DNA of 64,000 bases from Dactylorhiza incarnata (lineage: Eukaryota > Streptophyta > Magnoliopsida > Asparagales > Orchidaceae): NCBI GenBank assembly GCA_033032865.1, contig JAWHQI010000028.1, forward strand, positions 10,869,001-10,933,000. The letters are read 5' to 3'. The notes beneath the pieces are model-generated. The model was given only the letters and a program-made list of their open reading frames with translations, ran no database searches and had not been told where the DNA came from. The position numbers and the translations under genes are program-made. Every line of letters begins with the position of its first letter. Within the stretch, counting starts at the first letter, position 1. Below are positions 9,903-19,919 of the stretch, piece after piece.

Positions 9903-10871
9903 ATTTTGAAGTGGAAGTGGAATGGTGCTGGGCGGTCTGCGGATTGGAGACCGCGCGGTCTGCGCTGGTGCTTTGGTCGGTTTGTCTCAGGCGATCTGTC
10001 TGGCCGGTCTGATCTGGGAGACCGCTGGTGTCCAGGCGGCTTGCGCGGGTTGTCTGGCGACTTGTTCTAGTCGGCCAAATGTTTCAAGGAGGTCTGGCTT
10101 CTTGCAGTGACCGGGAGGTCTGACGACTTATTCTAGTCGGTCTGGGTTACTGATGAAGTGCCTTGCTTTTGCAATAAAGCTCGGGTGGTCTCCTTTATGA
10201 GACCGCTTATGATCTGATGGGCGATTATTGTATCATGGTTTGTGCGGTGACGACATCCATCTTCTCGCCTATAAATAGGGGTACAGGGCCCGTCATTAAT
10301 AACGAGAACTGTAAGAACCAAAGTTGGCTTGATTGTGCCGGACTCTTTCTGAGGTCGCGCGGGTTGAGTTTTGTCTGATCGGTTTGTGTGTTCGCAGGTT
10401 AGCGGATTGCAGCTCGCGGTCAGCATTCTCCCTTCTTCCAGCTTTGAATAAACCAGTTCGGCAGCGGTCTGTCTGGGCGAACTGTGTTTAGGTGTTCTTG
10501 ATCTGTGCAGCGAACTCAGTTGATCAGGCGGTCTTAAGTGATCAGGCGGTCTTGAGTTGCAGTCTGCAACAGGTAGCAGTTTCTTTGTTCAAGTGTTCGC
10601 GGATAGCTTCGGTGATCGGGCGACCTCTTGGTCTGGCGGTCTGAAGTGCGAACAGATTGTCTTTTAGCAGTTGAATAAAGCAGCAGGTCGAGCGGTCTGT
10701 GGTTGCGGTTTAACAGGAGCGGTCTCAGGAGTTAACCGCATGACTTGTCTGTTCATTCAGTCTGGCGGTCACAGCTTGTGAGGTCGCTGGCAGCTTGTTT
10801 TCCTTTGTGTTTGTGCTTCTCTTCTCCGTGATTCTTATGAATCATGTCTCGCCATGTATACCTCGAATTGT
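9897..10871 (+). mobile_element. 3' LTR of J (3' end missing)
   Basis: It starts TGTTAAATTTTGAAG after the polypurine tract AAGGGGGAG. U3 is filled with GCGGTC/GACCGC words to about 10250, then comes a TATA box (TATAAATA, 10270-10277) and an R/U5 region that still has the words. The match to the LTRs of I ends near 10871, after ATGAATCATGTCTCGCCATGTATACC. The final stretch, with the AATAAA-type signal, is absent. Confidence 0.85.
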
Positions 10872-11068
10872 AAAGAGATAGTCAATATCAAAGCAATATC
10901 CGGTCTTCCAATTGTCATTGATTGTTACGCTTGTGGAAAGTTTGTGAAGTATTCCACATTTTTTACTTCATCTCCGGACCTCAAGTTTTTTAACAACAAC
11001 TTCTTCTCTCCCATACAACCCGTAAGCGAGGCCATAGGCGTGCTCTCCAGACCGCCTGTACTAAATCC
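10872..11068. other. Junction segment between J and the minus-strand accessory ORF
   Basis: The LTR match of J stops and unrelated sequence begins. The minus strand has a 63-codon frame at 10925-11116 that could be the tail of the accessory ORF, but I cannot align it to the plus-strand homologue. No inverted or direct flank repeats were seen. Confidence 0.35.
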
Positions 11069-12209
11069 ATGGGGGAGGCGAGTGGAAATGGTGACCTTCT
11101 CCGCCGCCCCTCCCAAATGAGCAAGGGCTCGCCCACGCTGTCCCAGGGCTTCTACCCAAGGACGAAGTGGTGGTGCACATCTAGCGCATCTGTCCCACTC
11201 ATTCCTGCATCAGCATGGACCACGGGACCCAATTGGCTCGCCATGGTGGTCTTCCTCTTTGAAGCCATGATCTTCTTTAATTTCTTCTGCGAGCCGAAAG
11301 AGGACGGGGGGTCAAGATCCACCACCGCCCTCTTCCTTTTGCCGCTACTGGACTTGGGCTTGCCCAGGTCGCCGACGCAGGACTCCGCAGCGGCCCTCAC
11401 TACATCAAGCGAGGAGGTCACTTCACGCCACCCGCATGATGCGGGTTCACCGGAATCAGATGCTTCCCTGCAATGAGGAAACATGTTAAATAAGGTGAGC
11501 GAGCAAAGGAAAAGCGGTCTGAAATATGTGAGTATAATCATACCTTCACCTATGGCACAAGGGGGAGCGAGTCGAGTCACCTCCGCAAGTAGGCAACCTC
11601 GAAATTCTTCTTAAGGAAGAACTGGCAGAGTTCCTCCGTATCGCCATCCACATGAGGAGCGCAATATATCGACTCGCTCTGCTGGGCAGGCGCGTAGGGA
11701 ATGTTGCCAAAGTTCCCCTTGATGAAGGAGAACCGGTCATTCCAATGGTGGACCTTGTTGAGGGTCTCGCAAACCTTGATCCGCGAGCCGGTCAGAAAGG
11801 TGACTCCATCAGATGGATCAGATGAAAAACTTATGGAAGGCGGTGAGGTTGAATTCTATCCTCTCCTCGCGCATGTAGTAGGCGAATGACATGAGCATGG
11901 CAATCGCATTCGTGTTGACCTGTGCTAGCACCGTACCAAAGTACTTAAGGAACTGCTTCATCTCAGGCCACAAAGGGAGGCGAGGCCCAACCTCAAAATG
12001 GGAGAGGGGGAAGGCAATATCATCCTCACGGAATGAGTTGATGGCCTTATGCTCCCTTAGGTAGCGAACCGGGTACCCTTCCAGTGAAAGGTGACCTGGA
12101 ATGTGAGGCAGTCCTCCTTCGACACTTTCCCCTCAGGGAAGAGGTGGTCGACAAAGTTCGCCACGCAGTTCCCTCACCCATCAGATGGATCAGAAGTCTT
12201 GGCCATTTT
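11069..12209 (-). pseudogene. Tat-type accessory ORF (Transposase_28-like), minus-strand copy
   Basis: Reading leftward from an ATG at 12209, a frame close to 12080-11835 reads FPLSHFEVGPRLPLWPEMKQ and then YFGTVLAQVNTNAIA. It aligns with the plus-strand ORF at 15339 (FPLAHFQVGLRLPLWPEVRH). The pattern is that of the 'putative gypsy type transposon' proteins (PF04195), known as extra, often antisense, genes of plant Tat/Ogre-type elements. A second conserved block, TLNKVHHW, follows. A 76-nt intron is predicted at 11543-11468 (GTATGA...TTGCAG) after Gly-Glu-Gly, the same place and phase as in the plus copy. Stops and frameshifts break it. Its parent element is not identified. Confidence 0.7.
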
Positions 12210-12303
12210 CAGAGAGACTGGCGAGTGGAACGGGTGAGTTGAAGGAGAAATAAAAGCAAGGTGGTAGTTAATGTGGTAGGTGAGTACATAAAGGAAGGGG
12301 GGG

Positions 12304-12311
12304 TATTTATA
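12304..12311 (-). promoter_or_regulatory. TATA box for the minus-strand accessory ORF
   Basis: TATAAATA on the minus strand lies about 95 bp upstream of the ATG at 12209. The plus-strand copy has TATAAATA at 15231, about 100 bp before its ATG at 15339. The matching spacing in two independent copies supports a dedicated promoter. Confidence 0.6.
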
Positions 12312-12544
12312 GAAAGAGGGGGTTGGGGGGGGGGAGGGTTCGCGACTGATGACGATACCCGCTCTCCCCATGCCCACGCGTGAACGCCCCTTAGTCCTAT
12401 CTCGATGAGCAAGCGCGAGCACTCTTGTCCTGCAAATCCGATCATCGGATAACGATAAAAATGACACAACGTGCGAGCCACACAAAATAAAGAGAAAAGC
12501 ACAGATCCCCGCGAGGCGGGGGGTTAAACATAACAGTAAATAAT

Positions 12545-13326
12545 TGTTGGAACCCGGATACCGGTCCAACTATGTTCGAGACTTGGGGAGTAGCTTGAGT
12601 TACTTCTCTCTTCGTCAAATCCCTAGGTCTAAGTATTTCGAGCTGAGAACCTGGCCCTCATAGGTTGATAGTGGTTGCCTAAGAGTGGACCCACTGGGTG
12701 CAGCGAGGAGGTCCCGCCACTATCCCGGAAATCTCAATCGATTTCCCCTCCCAAAAATAAGAGGCTGAGCCTGTCTCAGATAGCATGGGGAATTAAGCAC
12801 AGGCTCTCAAAGGGAGGGGTGGATCTGTGTTGATCTGAGACATAATGGGTCCTATTTATAGGCAAAATCTTCTGAGGGCAAAATGGTCCTGATGGACTGC
12901 GGATAGCTTCCTCCGCCTTAACTAGATTACTATATGCACACCAAAATGGTCTACGAACAGCTCCTCGCGCCTTTTCGCAAATACTAACCGCACCCCCTGC
13001 TGGTCTGCGGATAGTGAGGGAGAACTGAGGAGCCGGGTTGCCTCGAACTCGCCTCGCCTCCTCCTTGAGCGAGTACGGTTGGAGTTGGTAAGTCCAATCC
13101 TACTCGCCAAGGGCAAGTTCTCTTGAAGCGAGATCGCCTGGGGCCAGGTTGATTCGCCTTGCTTCGAGCGGGAACTCCATGTCATCGATAAAAAGATGGC
13201 GGGGAGGGGGCGTGCTCTCCTTGCCCTACCCCGGGCGAGTAAGAATGTTATTGGGTCTACTCGCCAGAAACGAGCGATCTACCCGCCTGGCATACTGGGG
13301 TCTACTCGCCGAATACAGGTTGTACA
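12545..13326 (-). mobile_element. LTR of Tat-like element E (3' LTR)
   Basis: On the plus strand the segment runs from TGTTGGAACC to GTTGTACA, 782 bp. Its ends and blocks (GCGAGGAGGTCCC, CTCCCAAGCC-like) match the LTR of element F (38448/40889), which fixes the orientation as minus. A TATA box (minus TATAAATA, 12853-12860) follows a U3 rich in CTCGCC/GGCGAG words (13040-13310). The right flank reads AAAAGAGCAGGGA on the minus strand, a plausible polypurine tract. The left 5-mer is ataat; its partner at the other end of E is not in the window. Confidence 0.75.
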
Positions 13327-13383
13327 CAATCCCTGCTCTTTTCGAGCTCGCCAGAGGTCGGAAAGAAGAGTCCAACCCCTTAT

Positions 13384-14870
13384 TTGGCGAGGCTATGCAT
13401 TGAACTGGACTTCCTCTATAAATTGGGTGGGGGTATGCTGTGGTTTATTCATGCCAAAATGACTTCTGGAGAGGGTTCTTCTTGGGCCTACAACCAGGGG
13501 CTTGCTGACGACGAGCCCGAGGCGGCCGAGATCCTAGGTCTCTTTGGCGAGTTCTTAATACATGGCCTTCCGGGTTCTGTGAGAAAGAAGAAGCATAAGT
13601 GAAAGAGGGTTGATCCCGACCCCCTCGAGAGATACTCCACAGATACTGACTCCACTGCGAGGTGCGGGTCTACGCCGAAGAAGCCAACCGCCTCGCCCAT
13701 CCAAGAAGAGACCAACGTTAATTTGGTTCAGCGGCAGGGCGAGGGCGTGACTGAAATCACGATCGGAGGGGTTCGCGACGTGGGACAACCTCCAAGCAAC
13801 ACGGGCGTCCCGCCTACCCCTTCCACTCATCTCGCCGAGGTGCCAGGTTGGGTTATTGAACCATTTTGACTTATCTTTTGCCTACTTGAATTAGGTCGAC
13901 TACATGATTCTTCATGTTCTACAGCATTTCTCAGCCGTCTTCTTCTGTCTGAATGGCCTAGCGAGGCGACGTCCAAAGATCTGGCCACCACGTCTTCCAC
14001 GGTTCTGGGGTGCATATGAGTGGCCCCTGTTCCACCTTATCAAACGTCGTAGCATCTGTCTGAGGTTGGCCGGCCTTCTCGCCCGACTTCCAGGGGGAAG
14101 TCAATAACAATAGGCCCTAGGACTAGGGGGACGGGTGTGGTTCTTCGTCTGCCCGCCTCGGTCGAGATACCTCGGGCTGATCCACCGTGGCTCCAGGGGG
14201 AAGGTGGTCCCCTTATAAGTACTCGCCCTGCTTTCGCAGGTACTCGCACCGCTTACTGACCCATTCTTCGATTTCATCATTTGTTTCCGCCCCCTGACTT
14301 CTTTCTTTCAGATAGTCCGAGGTCAGCCTCCTCTAGCCACCAGCCTTCCATGGAGTCTTTACCGGGGTCGCCGCCGCCTGTGGCGTCCACCCCGATGAGG
14401 TAACTTCTCGCGGACCCTCCTGGTTTCAACGAGGAGTTGTGGGCTCGTCTGATAGCTATCCTTCGAGCCCACGATTCTTTTCTGATGGCTATATCGCCCG
14501 CCGAGGTGAATGCGCATCTAGTTGACCTTGGAGACCGCCTCGCCGGAGTGGAGGAGTTCCAACAACAGTTGTAGGGCAAGGACAACCTGTTCGATCGGGT
14601 AACAGATATGGAGGTGAGGCTGTATGTGGTGGAGACTCACCAAAAGGCTACCGAGGACAACCTTCACTAGTTCGCGCAGGTGGCGAGGTACCATGGGGGA
14701 GGCCTCCCTTTTGGAGGAACACATTAGGCGAGGCGAGGACCACATCCATTAGATCAAAGAGAGCCTGGAGAGGGCTCGCGAAGACCTACGAGCAGCCCAT
14801 GGCATTACTTGGAGGGCTCGCCATCCTCAGCGCACGCACCGTCGGGGTCGCGGTCCAGTGCATCGCGATT
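13384..14870 (+). pseudogene. Second accessory coding stretch of E, decayed
   Basis: Plus-strand coding-like DNA, GC-rich and antisense to E. The first part (13384-13602) is a 72-codon frame ending KKKHK. From about 14352 to 14690 one frame continues through three stop codons (TAA, TAG, TAG) with a charged, coiled-coil-like composition (LVDLGDRLAGVEEFQQQL, then LFDRVTDMEVRL) and shifts frame after about 14700 (LLEEHIRRGEDH). I do not recognise the product. It may be the C-terminal coiled coil of another accessory-ORF copy. A possible intron (13835-13894, GTGCCA to AATTAG) is weak. Confidence 0.45.
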
Positions 14871-15012
14871 GAAGTCTTAGGGATAGTCCTCGTTTTCTGA
14901 CCATTTGAGAGTCTGTCGCGTAGTCTAACTTGCGACCCCTGGGTCTTTGTAATCTATAGGCACCATTTTTGTACTTCTCGCTTGTACTCGCGCTATGCGC
15001 TTAGAGAATTTG

Positions 15013-15014
<2 letters not shown>

Positions 15015-15075
<61 letters not shown>
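15015..15075. repeat. (AT)n microsatellite, about 60 bp
   Basis: About thirty AT dinucleotides in an unbroken run, some 155 bp upstream of the TATA box of the plus-strand accessory gene. A shorter (AT) run occurs in the LTR of D near 44166. Confidence 0.95.
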
Positions 15076-15079
<4 letters not shown>

Positions 15080-15230
15080 CGCATTATGCACTTCTTTTAG
15101 TCATCTCGTTCTTTACTGTTGTATATATACCTCTTGCTTGCTTGCTTGCTCTTGAGATGCTTAATCGCTTAGGACCTACTCACCTCGTCGACCGATGTAC
15201 TCGCGCACGGCTAGGTTGGGGGGTGGGGGC

Positions 15231-15238
15231 TATAAATA
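15231..15238 (+). promoter_or_regulatory. TATA box of the antisense accessory gene of E
   Basis: TATAAATA follows a G-rich run (GGGGGGTGGGGGC) and lies about 100 bp upstream of the ATG at 15339. The run CTCGTCG...CTCGCGCACGG just upstream carries the CTCGC words typical of element E. Confidence 0.65.
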
Positions 15239-15338
15239 TGGGGTCCCTTGGGGGGGAGGGGAATGCTTTCTCAGCCTCTCGAATACCCCCTCCCCTTTTA
15301 AAGCCTCTTAGCGGACCCTCCCATGCTCCCCGTCAAGA

Positions 15339-17242
15339 ATGATGAAGGAAACTTCTAAGGAGAGTTGCGCCTTCTGCGTTCGTAACTTCAAGGCGCACAA
15401 CTTCCCTTACTCGCAAACCCTGGGCGAGGAGCTAGTAGACGTGGAGAACCGCTACTTGCCGCCAGGCTACACCGCGAGGCGACCAGCACCCGAAGAGTTC
15501 ATCAACTCGCTCTACAACGGGGAACTAACCTTCCCCTTGGCTCATTTCCAGGTGGGGCTGAGGCTGCCCTTGTGGCCTGAGGTGCGTCATGTCCTCCGCT
15601 ACTTCGGGGTGATCCCCGTGCAGGTCAACCCCAACGTGATCAGTGTCCTGGTCGCCTATGCGTGTTACCTGCGCGATGAGAAGATCGAGTTCGACCTCTC
15701 CATTTTCTGCAAGGTCCTAACCCTAAAGGCGACCAGCGACGGTATAATGTTTTTTTACTAGGGTGTGCGTCAAAGTCGCCAAGACGCTCAATAAGGTCCA
15801 TCACTGGACCGATAAGTTCGTCCTGGTGCGAGGCGACATTGGCAACATTCCTTTCGCTCCTCTCTAGAAGACAGAGACCGATTACAAGCCGTGTCGCCTG
15901 AAGGGGGACGCGCTTGACCTCTACCTCTTCATGAAGGAGAAGGTCATGGACGTCGTCTATCTGCAGCGAGGCGTGGACCATCTCACCTTTGTGAATCTGG
16001 GAGAGGGTAAGTCTTGGATAGTACTCGCCGCACGGATTTGGCTCTCTACCTCTGGTAGGGGCAATCATTAACTGTCTCATCCTTTTTTGCAGGGGAGCGC
16101 ATCATCCCTACTCGTCCTCCTTATGATGCCTCACGATAATGGTCGAGCGAGTCCCACCTAGAGGGAGCCCTCACGGGGGGTGGTGGTTGCGGTGGATAGT
16201 GGGACGCCCTCGCCAGCTGATAAAGGCAAGGGTCGGGCTGACCCTAAAGCCGCTTTGGCGAGTGAGTCGAGGCGAAAGAAGCAGAAGACGAGAGGCTCTA
16301 GCTCATGCCCTCTGGTGAGTCCGCCTGCAAACCCCTCTACCCATACACATTTTGGGTTGGGGATGAGGAGCCAAAACTCCAAAGGAAATCCCATGATGAT
16401 ATGGGACCATGGCGCGAACCGGGTTTTGGTGAGCTCGCTCCTCCCCTCCTGGGAGGATTTTGAAGAGGCCGACGACGAAGCGTTCAACCTGCTTTATGGG
16501 TTGTACGTGCTCAATGACGCTAAGGTACTCGCAGAGGTTCCCATCTGAGAGTTGGCCAATCTCAGCAGCCGCTCCGCCCTCTACCCTGCCGAGTTGGATC
16601 ATCAGGCGGCGCGGCGGGGGATCCAACCGAATAGGCGGCTCCGCGACCTGGTTGCCGCCTACACAGAGCAGGAGAAGAAGATGGCGAAAATGGACAAGGA
16701 GTTAGCTGAGCTCTGGGCTAAACAGGCTCCTCCACCCGAAGTAAGGGGTTTTGCTCGCCTCTATCCCGCTCGCTTACCCGTAGCATTGGCTAACACTTTA
16801 TTTCTCGGGAGGCCGCGGTGAAGCTGGTGACGTAGATATCTGAGATGGAGGAGCAGCTCGCCGCCTCGCAGCATCAAGTTGACTACCTCGGTACTCGCCT
16901 CGCTGAGGCCGAGTCCGAGATAGTGGAGTTTCGCCACCAAAGTTGGGGGAGAGTCGTTGACAGCGCCATCCCTCCTTCAGTTCACTCCAACCCAGGTTGC
17001 CGAGGCACGCAAGAGGTGGCGATCGCGATTGTAGTGTTCATGCGGGAGCGTCTCCGGCGCCGATTCCTGCTTACAGCAGAGGGGCCCGGATCGATCTCGC
17101 AGCCCTCCTTCCAGAGTTATACTGCGAGGTGACGAACCCGCTCCCGGTGGGGACCCAAGGCGAGGACTCCTCCAGCAGATCGGAAGAAGAGGACCAGGGC
17201 GACTACGCCTGTTTCCTTTCTTTCTTCGACGCGCTATTGTAA
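15339..17242 (+). pseudogene. Tat-type antisense accessory gene (Transposase_28-like) of E
   Basis: The gene runs against the direction of pol in E. Exon 1 starts MMKETSKESCAFCVRN and carries the PF04195-like core FPLAHFQVGLRLPLWPEVRH and VLRYFGVIPVQVNPN. A TAG (15759-15761) and a 1-nt shift follow, then TLNKVHHWTDKFVLVRG. An 86-nt intron is predicted at 16007-16092 (GTAAGT...TTTTGCAG) after Gly-Glu-Gly. The next part is basic and Ser/Pro-rich (SRRKKQKTRGSS). A second, weaker intron may span 16741-16811. The C-terminal part (MEEQLAASQHQVDYLGTRLA) looks coiled-coil. It ends CFLSFFDALL-stop at 17242. The role is unknown; in the family such genes are not needed for the pol enzymes. Confidence 0.7.
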
Positions 17243-17660
17243 AACATGGTTATTTCTGTATGAACATTTCTGGCGTACTCGACTTTTTTTTATTTTATTG
17301 AATAGGCACGTCCGCCTTTGTTTATTCCGTGGTTGCATTGTCTTTGTTGCGGGTACAATATTATTTTTATTTCCTGTCTCACTCGCCATATGGCATACTC
17401 GCCCATGGGCGCGATTCGCATAGGGGCATCCTCCCTGTAGATCTGGCACCAAGGCCATCGCTACTCGCCAAGAGTGCGAGAAGATTAGCAAGGGGATCGC
17501 AGTGTTGTATGCTCGCGCACCCACGCTGGGGGTTTTTGCAAGGGGGCGAGCGAGTACTGGTGTCGATTTCGTATCGAAGGGGGTGTCGAAGGTACTCGCC
17601 TCGCACCCTTCTCTACCCTTTCCTAGAATGAGCCTAAGGTTTGGCATCTTGTAGGGAATA
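17243..17660. other. Spacer between antisense gene and 91-bp array
   Basis: Non-coding and moderately AT-rich near 17290, then rich in ACTCGCC, GGCGAG and CTCGCGC words (for example 17381-17415 and 17460-17600). These are the same words as in the E LTR. Open frames here on both strands are probably a by-product of the word composition. Confidence 0.5.
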
Positions 17661-19117
17661 GAACTCACTCGAGGGGGCGAGTAGCCAGCCTGCAGGGGAG
17701 GAGCCTAGTGCTACGGCGTGGTCTACGACAACTCCTGCTTTAGGACTTTGAACTTCACTCGAGGTGGCAAGTAGCCAACCTGCAGGGGAGGATCCCAGTG
17801 TTACGGCCTGGCCTACGACAACTCTTAGCTCGAAGACTTAGAACTTCACTCGAGGGGGCAAGTAGCCAGCCTGCAAGGGAGGAGCTCAGTGATACAGCCT
17901 GGTCTACGACAACTCTCTTCTCGAGTATTTAGAACTTCACTTGAGGGGGCGAGTGGGAATCCTGCAGGGGAGGAGCCCAGTGCTATGGCCTGGTCTATGG
18001 CAACTCTCTACTCGAGGACATAAAACTTCACTCGAGGGGGCAAGTAACCAGCCTGCAGGGGAGGAGCCCAGTGTGATGGCTTGGTCTACGACAACTCTCT
18101 GCTCGAGGACATAGAACTTTACTCGAGGGGGCAAGTAGCCAGCCTGTAGGGGAGGAGCCCATTGCTACGGCCTGGTCTACGACAACTCTCTGCTCGAGGA
18201 CTTAGAACTTCACTCGAGGGGGCAAGTAGCCAGCCTACAGATGAGGAGCTCTGTGCTACCGCCTGGTCCACGACAACTCTCTGCTCGAGTACTTAGAACT
18301 TCACTCGAGGGGGCAAGTAGCCAGCCTGTAAGGGATGAGCACAGTGCTACAACCTGGTCTATGGCAACTCTCTGCTCGAGGACTTAGAACTTCACTTGAG
18401 GGGGCAAGTAGCCAGCCTGCAGTGGAGGAGCCCAGTGCTACGACCTGGTCTACAGAAACTCTCCGCTCGAGGACATAGAACTTCACTCGAGGGGGAAAGT
18501 AGCTAGCCTGCAGGGGACGAGCCCAGTGCTACGTCCTGGTCTATGACAACTCTCTGCTCGAGGACATAGAACTTCACTCAAGGGGGCAAGTAGCCGGGCT
18601 GCAGGGGAGGATCCCAGTGCTACGGCCTGTTCTACGACAACTCTCTGCTCGAGGTCTTAGAAGTTCACTCGAGGGGGCAAATAACCAGCCTACATGGGAG
18701 GAGCCCAGTGCTACGGCCTGGTCTACGACAACTCTCTGCTCGAGGACTTAGAACTTCACTCGATGGGGCAAGTAGCCAGCCTACAGGGGAGGAGCCCAGT
18801 GTTACGGCCTGGTCTACGACAACTCTCTGCTCGAGGACTTAGAACTTCACTAGAGGGGGAAAGTAGCTAGCCTGCAGGGGTGGACCCAGTTCTACGGTCT
18901 GGTCTATGGCAACTCTCTGCTCGAGGACTTAGAACTTCACTCGAGCGGGCAAGTAACTAGCTTTCAGGGGAGGAGCCCAGTGCTATGGCCTGGTTTACGA
19001 CAACTCTCTGCTAGAGGACTTAGAACTTCACTCGAGGGGGCAAGTAGCCAGCCTGCAGGGGAGAAGCCCAGTGCTACGACCTGGTCTACGACAACTCTCT
19101 GCTTGAGGACTTAGAAA
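17661..19117. repeat. 91-bp tandem repeat array, about 16 copies
   Basis: The period is 91 bp, read from successive AACTTCACTCGAG starts at 17751, 17842, 17933 and 18024. Each unit contains CACTCGAGGGGGCAAGTAGC, then CCCAGTGCTACGGCCTGGTC, then CTCTCTGCTCGAGGAC, so CTCGAG occurs twice per unit. Copies differ by point changes and rare small indels. Tandem arrays in the 3' untranslated region are known in Tat/Ogre-type elements and are a source of plant satellites. Periodic open frames within it (17937-18134, 18301-18486) are repeat artefacts. Confidence 0.95.
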
Positions 19118-19232
19118 AGTCTCGCGGCTTGGTGAGTGTTGCCTGGATGGTGGAGCGCTACACATTTTCAACAAAAAGTGTTATCTTTATTTTAGCATGA
19201 TAAAAGAAGGTGTACAGGATATCACATCGCAT

Positions 19233-19919
19233 CTAGGAATAGAAACACTTCAAATCATCTCCACTCAAAGTGTTTCCTAGGAGTACTCCCTCGACATTCT
19301 GCAGGCGGTACCCGCCTATTTTTAGCACCTCAAAAACTATATAGGGACCCTCCTAATTAGGATGGAGTTTACCTACCACCACGGACCACCCTGCTGCGTT
19401 CACCTATTTTGAGGGCCAAGTCCCCTTTATCAAATTACTTGATTCGAATATGCTTGTCGAAATGCCTTGCCATCCTCCGCTTGATCTCCTCCTGGCGGAT
19501 CGTGGCATGGTCACAAAGTTCCTCCACGAAATCCAAGGCAAGTCGCTGCTCCTCTTCGTTCTCATGTCTCCATCCCTCATCTCCATCTTCTACTGCCACC
19601 ACCCTGGGGCTTCGGACCTCAAACTCCACGGGGATGAGGGCCTCTGAGTCGTGAGATAGCTTGAAAGGTGTTTCTCCAGTCGCCATGGTGGGGGTAGTCC
19701 TCAAAGCCCAGAGGACTGAGGGGAGCTGCTCTACCCAGTTTCCCTTCTTATTTTCAACTTCCTTTTTGAGTAGGTTGACGATGATTTTGTTGGCCACCTC
19801 GACATGACCGTTGCTCCTTGGATGATGAATTGAGGCGAAGCGGAGGTCGATGTCAAGTTGGCTGCAGAAGTTTGTGAGTTTGAGGCTGGAGAACTGTCGG
19901 ACATTTTCGGTGACGATGG
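19233..19919 (-). pseudogene. pol: Integrase C-terminal half of Tat-like element E
   Basis: Read leftward from 19919, where element C interrupts it. The frame begins TENVRQFSS and contains HHPRSNGHVEVANK, which supplies the catalytic Glu of the DDE triad, and GETPFKLSHDSEALIPVE. A stop after HIRIK (19435) ends the first part. The rest, LKIGERSRVV and then, after a 1-nt shift and a TAG in place of the usual Trp, EGPYIVFEVL, matches the C-terminal domain of Tat-type integrases up to 19233. Confidence 0.88.

Larger units (their letters stand above)
6565..10871 (+). mobile_element. Tork-like Ty1/copia element J, truncated at both ends
   Basis: J carries the end of gag, all of pol and most of a 3' LTR. 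Its 5' LTR, primer site and most of gag are missing. Its protein closely matches that of element I (same family, opposite strand), in the order protease, integrase, reverse transcriptase, RNase H of Ty1/copia. The 3' LTR stops near 10871, about 200 bp short of the LTR length in I, where unrelated sequence begins. Several nonsense codons and one frameshift make it inactive. Confidence 0.88.
12545..19919 (-). mobile_element. Tat-like Ty3/gypsy element E, 3' half
   Basis: Read leftward, E comprises the integrase end (19919-19233), a 91-bp tandem array (19117-17661), an antisense accessory gene (15339-17242 on plus), a second decayed coding stretch (13384-14870 on plus) and the 3' LTR. The integrase motif GETPFKLSHDSEALIPVE is of the Tat type, and a long 3' region with tandem repeats and antisense genes is known for that lineage. 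The 5' half is missing because SIRE-like element C was inserted at 19920 and the far side was lost by rearrangement. Confidence 0.8.

Noticed and set aside
17234..17668. 144-codon minus-strand frame left of the 91-bp array
   Set aside because: It lies in the Tat 3' region with no conserved motif; composition follows the CTCGCC words.
17937..18486. Minus-strand frames inside the 91-bp array
   Set aside because: 91 bp is not a multiple of three and the frames just reflect repeat units without stops in one phase.
17661..19117. Regular repeat array as CRISPR
   Set aside because: Units are contiguous 91-bp tandem copies with no variable spacers, inside a plant retroelement.
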